Positions 47,210 to 55,493 of a DNA stretch of 64,000 bases are shown one piece after another. Positions within the stretch are counted from its first letter, which is position 1. Every line of letters starts with the position of its first letter. Location of the stretch: positions 154,038,741 through 154,102,740 of the forward strand of contig CM043945.1 of NCBI GenBank assembly GCA_014529385.2. The letters run 5' to 3'. The stretch is from Adiantum capillus-veneris (lineage: Eukaryota; Streptophyta; Polypodiopsida; Polypodiales; Pteridaceae). The notes under the pieces are model-generated. The model made no database searches. It was not told the DNA's origin and saw only the letters and a program-made list of their open reading frames with translations. The position numbers were made by a program, and so were the translations under genes.

Positions 47210-49870
47210 CCTAAACAAGGAGCATATGTTTAAGTTAAATAGTACATTTAAAAAAAAACACTAGCATGTGTAGGCGAGGCTCGAACTTAAGTTTGAGACA
47301 AAAGATGTTGTTTTGTACCCTTGCTAGCCACAAGGATGTCATGAGAGTAGTCTTGCAAGTTAGTGCTACATTAAATTTGACCCTAAAAGCGAAGCTCTAT
47401 GATTTTTCTAGCTAGAAGGATGTCATGAGGCTAGACATGCACCCTAGTGCTACATTAGCATATGGAGAGGAAGCTCAAACTTAAGTTTGAGCCTAAAAGT
47501 GACTTTTTATTCCCTGATGCACTTGAGGCTCGAACTTAAGATCGAGCCTAAAGGTGCTATTCTATGCCCTTGATAGCCACAAATATGTCATCAAGCTAGC
47601 CTTCCATGCTAGTGCTACACTCAAATATGCAAGTGGGGATCAAACTTAAGTTTAAGCCTCTTGTCATTGGTAACCAAAAGGATGCCATGAGGCTAGACTT
47701 AAGTTCAATCCTAAGTGTTTTTCTATTCTTGCATGAATCCTAAAAGGACTTAGTGAATCTAGATTTTCATGATAGTGCTATACTAACATATCTAGGTGAG
47801 GCTCGAGCTTCTTGCCTCTGGTATCCACAAGGATGTCCCTCGGCTAGCCTTACACCCTAGTGCTACAATAGCATATGCAAATAAGGCTAGCCACAAGGAT
47901 GTCATGAGGCAAGCCTTGCATCCTAGTGCTAAAGAATATGCACTTGAGGCTCGAACTTAATATTGAGCCTAAAGGTGTTCTTCTATGCCCTTGGTAGCAA
48001 CAAGCCCTACATGCTGGTGCTACTCTAGTATATGCAAGTGAGGATCGAACTTAAGTTTAAGACTACTGGAATTGGTAGCCACACAGATGTCATGAGGCTA
48101 ACCTTACAACCTAGTGCTAAAGTAACATATATAGCTGATGCTCAAACTTAAGTTCAAGGCAAACTTGCTATATTAGCATATGTAGGAAAGTTTTGAACTG
48201 AAGCTCGAGCCTCTTTCCCTGAGTAGCCACAAGGATGTCATTAAGACAGACTTGCTACAATAGCATACGTAGGCAAGGTTTGAACTTAAATTTGAGCCAC
48301 TTTACCTAAGTAGACACAAGGATGACATTAAGTTAGACTTGCTATACTAGCATAAGTAGGCAAGGTTCAAACTTAAGTTTAAGCCTCTTTTCCTACGTAG
48401 CCACAAGGATGTCATTAAGATAGCCTACAATAGCATATGTAGGCAAGGTTCAAACTTAAATTTGAGCCGCTTTCCCTAAGTATTCACAAGGATGTCATTA
48501 GGTTAGACTTGCTATACTAGCATATGTAGGCGAGATTCGAACTTAAGTTCGAGCCTCTTTCCCTAAGTAGCCACAAAGATATCCCTCGGCTAGCCTTACA
48601 CATTGGTGCTACAATATCATATGCAATTGAGGCTTAAACTTAAGTTTGAACCTAAAGGTGTTGTTCTGTTCCCTTGGTATCCACAAGGATGTCATGAAGC
48701 TAGACTTTCATGCTAGTGCTATACTAGCATATGTAGGCAAGGCTCAAACTTATGTTCGAGCCTCTTGCCCTTAGTAGACACAAGGATGTTATGAGGAAAG
48801 CCTTGCATCTTAGTGCTACACTAGCATATGAAAATGAGGCTTGAACTTAAGGCGCTATTCTATACCCATGGTAGCCACAAGGATGGCATTAGGCTTGCAT
48901 TCTAGTGCTACACTAGCCTATGCAAGTGAGGATCAAACTTAAGTTCGAGCCTCTTGGCATTAGTATCTCTAAAGGATGAGTCTAGACATACTCCCTAGTG
49001 CTACAATAGCTTATACAATTGAGGCTCAAACTAAGCTTGAGCCTCAAAGTGTTTTTCTTTTCGTTTGGTATCCACATGGATGTCATGAAGCTATACATGC
49101 ATCGTAGTGCTATACTGACATTTGTAGGCAAGGTCTACACTTAAGTGCAAGCTTTTTCCCATTGTTTGCAACAAGGATGCTATTCCATGACCTTAGTAGC
49201 TATAAGGATTTCAGAAGGCTAACCTTTCCCCCTAGCGCTACAGTATGAAATACTCAAACTTTAGCTTGAGTCTAAAGATATTTTTCCATGTCCTTGATAG
49301 CCACAAGGATGTCATGAGGTTGTGCCCTTGCATAGTAGGGCTACATAGCAAGCAAGGCTCTTTCCATTGGTAGCTACATGGATGTTAGGAGGCAAGCCTT
49401 GCATCCTAGTTCTAAAGAATCTGCACTTGAGGCTCGAACTTAATATCGAGCCTAAAGGTGTTCTTCTATGCCCTTGGTAGCAACAAGCCCTACATGATGG
49501 TGCTACTCTACTATATGCAAGTGAGGATCGAACTTAAGTTTGAGCCTACTGGCATTGGTAGCCACACAGATGTCATGAGTCTAACCGTACATCCTAGTGC
49601 TAAAGGAACATATACAATTGAGGATCAAACTTAAGTTCAAGGCAGACTTGCTATATTAGCATATGTAGGCAAGGTTTGAACTTAAGCTCGAGCCTCTTTC
49701 CCTAAGTAGCCACAAGGATGCCATTAAGCCAGACTTGCTACAATAGCATATGTAGGCGAGATTCGAACTTAAATTTGAGCTGTTTTCCCTAGAGCTATTA
49801 TTCTCTAGCCCTAATTAAGTCTCAGACACTTGCATGAGGCAACGCTATCATGCTAAAATATCCACAATAA
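47210..49870. repeat. Tandem minisatellite with GCTCGAACTTAAGTTCGAGC palindromes
   Basis: About 2.6 kb of diverged units of roughly 90-120 bp. Each has three landmarks: CTAGTGCTACACTAGCATATG, a palindrome around AACTTAAGTT (at least 20 copies, for example 47279, 47470, 48535, 48630, 49530, 49670), and GCCACAAGGATGTCATGAGG. It lies immediately upstream of the ParB-like gene, where promoter or transposase-binding repeats would be expected. A block near 47900-48190 is duplicated near 49380-49670. Confidence 0.9.
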
Positions 49871-50339
49871 GCTCAGGAGGTCACACTAGAGTGGAATATT
49901 CTATTGCTTTGAGAGCATTATAAGGTAAGGTTTAAGCTACATCAGCTCATTGTTCTAGTTTCTCAACAAGGAAACAAGGCACCAAAAACGAGCTAAATAT
50001 CAAAAGCAAAGAATCTACGTCAAGTGGAAATGTCACACTCAGTACCCAACCAAGTAAGTGTTGTTATTTATCTTTTTTTAAAAGTAGATTAACTACTTAA
50101 TTACAGTTTTAAAAAAGTTAATTAAATTACTTAATGATTAAGTAATCTAATTAAAGAATAGCCACTTACTTTCAATTTATAGAGCGTGATTTTAGACGTA
50201 GTTGTAGTTTGATTAAGTTAATGATAGAGTTTAAAAGGTGTATCAAGGAGATGGTAGCAAACAATAATGAGTATAAGTAGTCACTAGAAGTAGATTAAAT
50301 AGAGATTAGAAACTAATAGAATGATATTGAAGACTGAAC

Positions 50340-50540
50340 TTTTGAGATGCAGGTCTAGGAGAGATTAAGAGGAAGGGAGGGAGTGATTAAGAGGAGGCAA
50401 GGGAGATTACATAGAGAGATTAGAAGAGATTAGGGAGTGATTAAGAGGAGGCAAAGGAGATTACATAGAGAGATTATAAGAGATTAGGGAGTGATTAAGA
50501 GGAGTTGAGGGTAATTACACATAAAGATTAGAAGAAGATA
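50340..50540. repeat. Tandem AGATTAGGGAGTGATTAAGAGG repeat
   Basis: Three to four copies of a unit of about 60 bp containing GGGAGTGATTAAGAGGAGGC and AGATTACATAGAGAGATTAG. Confidence 0.85.
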
Positions 50541-51000
50541 TCACACACACACACACACACACACGAGAGAGAGAGAGAGACAAAGAAGTGCACCTGGATA
50601 AGCCTTTCGAATTTGAATTCAAATTTCAAATCTAAACTGCAATCAGATCTTCACCTGCAATCAAAAAGAGAAAGATATACACACATACACACACACACAG
50701 TTAATGTAGAGCATTTTGGGACTGCAAACAGATTCATAGAGGAGAGGGAGATGGGAAAGTAAAGAGCCATACTTGTCACGTCGTCGTCATATTTTTCACA
50801 GTCTACACAAAAACCGAAACCCTGTTTTAATGTAGAAGAGAGAGAGGGAGAGAGAGAGAGAGATCGAGAATTAATATAGAGTTGTGAAAAAGAGCCTTGT
50901 GGGGCCGCGAGCAGATTCGCAGAGGGCAAGGAGATGCGGGAGTAAAGAATCTCACCTGTCGCGCCGTCATCGAATTCGTCACAGTCTGTAGAAAAATCCA
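50540..51000. repeat. (CA)n(GA)n microsatellites and a two-fold 180-bp duplication
   Basis: (CA)n(GA)n at 50546-50582, (CA)n near 50690 and (GA)n near 50838-50865. The segments ending GCAAACAGATTCATAGAGG (about 50740) and GAGCAGATTCGCAGAGGGC (about 50930) start two diverged copies that also share TCACAGTCTRYAS and AAACC. The minus frame 50651-51001 is this duplication read twice. Confidence 0.75.
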
Positions 51001-51149
51001 AACCTATTATAATATGGAAGGTTTTAGAAGCATTAAAAAGCCTTTAATAGCTTTTCCCACCAACCCTACCAAGGTTAGATTAGCAAACTCACATGCATGG
51101 ACCAAAACTAATGGTTTTCATGATAGTTAAAATAAGTGGAAAAAAAAAC

Positions 51150-51418
51150 TTTTCACGAAAAACTTTTCAAAGAAGAAGAATGCAAGTGATGTGGAGGTTT
51201 ACAAGGATTGTTGGAACAAGTATTGGAGAGAGAACATCAATGATCCTCAACGTTGGGAAGACACTAGCTGCATCATTTTGGCATGGAAGCCCAAGGGTGG
51301 ACGAATTCCTTAAAAAAACAAGATTCCAAAGGAAATAATCCTCAAGGCCAAAGAGAGTCAGTTGAAACTTGATGAACATGAGGCACCATCAAATGTCAAT
51401 GCAAATGAAGAGGAATGA
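51150..51418 (+). pseudogene. Plus-strand gene fragment near the right end of element E
   Basis: One frame reads DVEVYKDCWNKYWRENINDP, then RWEDTSCIILAWKPKGGRIP, a TAA, and a Lys/Glu-rich end to a TGA at 51418. Composition looks coding but no domain is recognised. It is opposite in orientation to the other E genes and may be a captured exon. Confidence 0.3.
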
Positions 51419-51656
51419 TCGCTTAGCATTCGCCTTTCAACTTTGTAATCTTCTAGCAATGGTTCCAATTACTCCACCCATAGCTATGGTCATTATCAAC
51501 ATTGATAATGGCATCCCACCTTTGTAATCTTCAAGAAATATTATTCAATATGAATGGTGTTTTTTTTTACATTAGTCACCCAAGTTTTTCTTGCAACTTA
51601 CATTTTAATTGTTTTATCAAATGAAGCATGTGTGGGAAGAAAATTTTGGGTGCATG

Positions 51657-51718
51657 AGCATGTGTGTGTGTGTGTGTGTGTGTGCGTGCACGTGCGCATG
51701 AGTGTGTGTGTGTGTGTA
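51657..51718. repeat. (TG)n microsatellite
   Basis: TGTGTG tract interrupted by GCGTGCACGTGCGC, about 220 bp from the right end of element E. Confidence 0.95.
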
Positions 51719-51920
51719 TTTGTAAACTAACATGTGCAAAAACACTCTAGTGTATAGTATGGTTGTTGAAAACGGACCATATTGGATCTTGCAGACTCAT
51801 AAGCATCCACTAAACATTGTATCTTAGTTTTCATATGTGCAACAACCTAGTACAATACAACCTTACCTCAAGTCCATGAGACACAAAGAATCGTCCCAAA
51901 TGTGTGAATTTTTTCCTATT

Positions 51921-51936
51921 TTCCTAAATAGGTGTT
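51921..51936 (-). repeat. Right terminal inverted repeat of element E
   Basis: Reverse complement AACACCTATTTAGGAA matches the left end at 15 of 16 positions and is followed by TTTT and the resumed RT frame of element B. Confidence 0.7.
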
Positions 51937-52232
51937 TTTTGGCTAGACAAATGCACCAGCCACATTTCAGAGGCTGATGGGTCATGCTTTTAAAGAATAT
52001 CTAATACAGTTCTTAGAAATTTACATGGATGACTTGTGCGTTCACTCTCTTGTAAGATTGGAGCACATAGAGCACTTTACCAAAGTGTTCAAAAAATGCA
52101 GACTGTATCGGATTTGCCTGAATCCGGAGAAATGTGTCTTCATGGTAAGACAAGGCAAAATATTGGGACATATAGTGTCCAAAAATGGTATTTCGACAAC
52201 ATGGAGAAGATCAACGTAATTGTTGATCTACC
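51937..52232 (+). pseudogene. Element B reverse transcriptase, C-terminal part
   Basis: Resumes the frame cut at 32033 with TNAPATFQRLM, then the catalytic EIYMDDLCVHS (YMDD at 52022-52033) and LNPEKCVFMVRQGKILGHIV. One TAG lies at 51944-51946, next to the insertion site, and a frameshift near 52200 precedes RNase H. Confidence 0.9.
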
Positions 52233-52937
52233 ATGACCAGTAAAGGTAAAGGAGTACAGGCATTTATGGGCCATTGTGGATATTATCGCAGATTTATCTA
52301 CTCATACGCTATAATTGCGAAACCACTTTATGCGTTGATAACTAAATTTGAGTGGAAAGATGAGTGCGAGAAAGCTTTTCAAACTTTGAAGCAAAGATTG
52401 ATATCTGCTCCAATTTTGAAGGCTCCGGATTGGGAAAAGATATTCCACATCCATGTAGATGTATCACCATGTGCTATAGGATGCATACTTGCACAACCTG
52501 GAGAAAAGAACATGGATTTTTCAATCAGTTACTCCAGTAGACAACTAAACAGTGCAGAGTAGAATTACACCACAACTGAAAGGAGGTTTGGGTATGATCT
52601 ATGCTGTGAAAAATTTTAGACACTACCTACTTTCCAATAAATTTGTATTCTTCGTTGATCACCAAGCAGTGCTGTACTTGGTAAACAAACCTTGCAATAC
52701 GGGGCAATTGTACGATGGTTCATCATACTGCTTGAGTTTGACTTCATGGTTGTAGTCAAAAAAGGAACTACACACCAAAGAGAGGATCATTTATCTAGAA
52801 TGGTGCATGGAGAAAGCCCTGTAGGAGTTGATGATGATTTGCCAGATGCATATCTCTTCAACATAGAAATGGTTCCAAGATGGAGTGAGGATGTCATTCC
52901 TTTGTTGACTATTGGGTCATTGAATTTGAAAAGATAA
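52233..52937 (+). pseudogene. Element B RNase H
   Basis: Open 52233-52562 with FMGHCGYYRRFI and FHIHVDVSPCAIGCILAQ (catalytic Asp at about 52459) and SYSSRQLNSAE, then frameshifted frames 52552-52937 with VFFVDHQAVLYLVN (DH motif) and REDHLSRM. This is an RT_RNaseH domain of Ty3 type, degrading the RNA strand of the hybrid. At least three frame changes. Confidence 0.85.
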
Positions 52938-52964
52938 CCATCTACCATTGCAACATCTAGATCA

Positions 52965-53230
52965 TTGGTAATGCTAGATGGAAGGCTATACAAACAAGGA
53001 TCGGATCAAATCCTTAGGCTTTGTGTTGAATCAAGTGAACGGGACTTGTATCTAAACCAGTCTCATGTACAAACAACGGGGATTCACAATGGGCATGCAC
53101 AGATGTATCAAAGATTGATGATAATGGGTGTATATTGGCCGAAAATGCAACAAAATGTTCATAAGCATATCAAATCATGTATTATCTGCACTTTTCAAAA
53201 ATCGATAGAACACGCGACTCTATTCAAATT
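52965..53230 (+). pseudogene. Element B extra H2C2 zinc-binding module (first of two)
   Basis: GRLYKQGSDQILRLC, then SHVQTTGIHNGHAQMYQRLM, GVYWPKMQQNV, then HKHIKSCIICTFQK. The H-H-C-C spacing and the YWP block are those of the integrase N-terminal H2C2 domain. The module is followed by TWSNYIVEYLTTGILPEG, which leads into a second H2C2 module. Integrases normally have one, so this is a duplication or an additional zinc domain. Confidence 0.7.
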
Positions 53231-53344
53231 ATCTGTAGCACCCACATGGAGTAACTACATTGTAGAATACCTCACGACCGGAATACTGCCTGAAGGGATG
53301 AGTAGATCACATATCAAAATGATCCAAAAGAGGCAGAAAACTAT

Positions 53345-54655
53345 GTATTGCTTGAGGACAATCTTTACAAGAGGGGAAAAGAAAATCAATTGAGAATGTG
53401 TGCGACGGAAGAGGAATACGTTCCTATCTTAGATCAAGCACATGGCGGACAAGCTGGAGGACATTTCTCAGCTGACAAAACGGCCAAAGCAATTCTTATT
53501 GTTGGCATATGGTGGCCTACACTATTCATGGACGTCGAAGAGTTTGTGAAACAATGTGATGATTGCTAGAGGACAAAGATTCCAAGAGCACGAGATGACC
53601 TGCTCTTGAGACCAATGATGAGGGCAAGAGCGTTTGCAAAATGGGGAATAGATTTTGTAGGACCAATTACGCCTCCTGGATATAAAATGCACGCTCAATA
53701 CATTGTTGTGGCAACAGATTATCTAACAAAGTGGGTTGAAGCGAAAGCAACAACCAAAAATGATGCAAAAATGACAACGCAGTTTTTTTATGAGAACATT
53801 TTCACCAGGTATGGGTTACCAATAGAGATAGTGAGCGATAGAGGGACTCATTTCGTCAATGAAGTGATCGAATTCCTATCGGATGAATTCATGGTAATTC
53901 ACAAGAAGTCAGCTCCCTATCATCCATAGGCTAACGGCCAAGCAGAAAGTACAAACAAGATTTTGGTGACAATTCTCACAAAAATTGTTAGTGAATCAAG
54001 AGCCGACTGGGATCAGAAGCTACATTCAACTTTATGGGCATATAGAGTAGCGTAAAAAACCTCAATCGGAAGGACTCCGTTCAACATGGTTTATGGAATT
54101 CAAGCGATTTTTCCACTTGAATTTCTTATCCCCACACTTCGGGTAGCTAAAGAATTAGAATGGACGGGCCATGAATTATCCAATCAAATATATATCCTGG
54201 GAAAACTGGATGAAACTAGATTGAGAGCAGTTGCATCAATCTACACGCAAAAAAGAAACATGAAATCATTCTTTGATCAACATGTTATCAACAAGGAATT
54301 TGCTATGAGGGATTACGTCTTAATGTATACCCTGAAACAACATTCCCGGAAACTCAAAAAGCGAGGCAATGGACCCTATGTGATTCATGACATATCATCT
54401 AGCAGTGCCATTAAGCTTGCGACATTAAAGGGAGAGGAGATGCTTAATTGGATTAGTGGCTGCAGATTAAAGAAGAACAACCTACCACTAACCTCAGAGA
54501 TGCTTGCCAAAATCTACGCTGTGAAGGAGAGCAAGAACAAAACAAATGAGACAAAAGCTCAAGCACAGGAGGAGGCCAAAATCAGGATTTTAAAGTGGAA
54601 ACGGAAATTACAACAACAAAGACTTCCTCAACCAACAGATACGGCTCAAATTCCT
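53345..54655 (+). pseudogene. Element B integrase
   Basis: Second H2C2 module: NLYKRGKENQLRMC, HGGQAGGHFSADKTAKAI, GIWWPTLF, CDDC (stop in place of Q after it, 53567). DDE core: FAKWGIDFVGPI (D), IEIVSDRGTHFVNE (D), then a TAG at 53927 and ANGQAESTNKI (E). All three acidic residues are kept. C-terminal part has GRTPFNMVYG, DYVLMY, a RGNGPYVI motif (about 54363-54390) and a Lys/Glu-rich end with helix potential. A TAA lies at about 54053. It would join the cDNA to the genome. Confidence 0.9.
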
Positions 54656-55179
54656 CTTTCTATAATTCACACTGACAAGCAATGGGAAATAGGAATCGAT
54701 GTTCGCATCAATGTCAGACTTCCGAATGGAAGATATCAACGAGCATTGATTGACACAGGGGCAAGAGTCAATGTGGTCAACTTCTCCACTTACAAGATGC
54801 TTACCGATGAATCCGTAGTGCAATCCACATGATATTTACAACCGCAAACGGAGCAAAAATGCCAACATTGGGAATAGTAAACTTACTAATCAATATTGAT
54901 GGAAATAGTTGTCCTCATCAATTTCTCGTAATGAAAGACGAAGGAATCAAAGAATCACTATGTTTGGGAGTTCCATGGATGAGAACGTACAATGCAGTTA
55001 CAGAATGGTCAGAACATGCGCTGATGTACACACACAACTTTAACACGTACATGACTCCATTCACCAAAACAGATCACTCGTGGACGATTATCCCCATCGA
55101 CAAAAAGCAATCAGCTCATCACCTAGAAACATCGAAAACGGATGTTCGAAAAGTATGGATAAAGAAAACCGTCGTGTAG
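54656..55179 (+). pseudogene. Element B protease 2: retropepsin-like domain after integrase
   Basis: Follows the integrase in frame. GIDVRINVRLPNGRYQRALI leads into the intact catalytic D-T-G (Asp codon 54752) with GARVNVVNFSTYKML. After a frameshift at about 54830 the second half reads FTTANGAKMPTLGIVNLLIN, HQFLVMKD, and LCLGVPWMRTYNAV, matching the flap and ILG-type helix of retropepsins. About 150 residues. A protease downstream of integrase is unusual for Ty3 elements, where it lies before RT; protease 1 of the same element has lost its Asp. Confidence 0.75.
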
Positions 55180-55228
55180 AAAAAATAGAGACAGATATGG
55201 CTGCCAAAGTCACAACTCCTGACGACAG

Positions 55229-55493
55229 CAACACCATATCAAAGACCTTCAGGAGCTAATCCAGAGTGGAAACGGCAACCAAAGCTGGAGACAACCAAAA
55301 ATGCGGCAACAAAGATCGAATGGAGACCAAAAAGTCAACCCAGGAAGCCTAAACTAACAAAATGGCAATGGAAACCTAAGAAAATTCAGGAACCTACATT
55401 AAAATCTGCAAATATGAAAAAAACTGAATACAAATGGGTTTCAAAAATATTTGCCATCAAAAAACCAACAATCAAAAGAGAGAGCAATTAAAC
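55229..55493 (+). pseudogene. Basic Trp/Lys/Pro tail after protease 2
   Basis: One frame of about 85 codons with repeats such as EWKRQPK, EWRPKSQPRKPK, KWQWKPKK and EYKWVSK, ending at TAA. Composition and position match the tail of element A (18888-19640), suggesting a shared nucleic-acid-binding C-terminus. Confidence 0.5.

Larger units (their letters stand above)
32034..51936 (-). mobile_element. Element E, giant TIR element with ParB/methyltransferase-like gene
   Basis: Terminal inverted repeats are 15/16 identical (32034-32049 and 51921-51936) and are flanked by TTTT on both sides. Excising E plus one TTTT rejoins the RT frame of element B at GCT TTT GGC. Without the nested copia F and the TTAA element it is about 13.4 kb. 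Coding content is almost all on the minus strand: a ParB-like plus DNA methyltransferase-like gene with introns, and two FCP1-like genes. Introns and the 5' region hold a palindromic repeat. No DDE transposase, helicase, polymerase B or integrase was recognised, so its class and mobilisation are unknown. Confidence 0.7.

Noticed and set aside
47210-49870. CRISPR-like array
   Set aside because: Units are diverged, spacers are repeated rather than unique, and the setting is a plant nuclear element. It is a minisatellite.
32034-51936. Element E as a Maverick/Polinton
   Set aside because: Size is near that range, but no polymerase B, packaging ATPase, capsid or integrase is present and the flank is TTTT rather than a 6-bp duplication.
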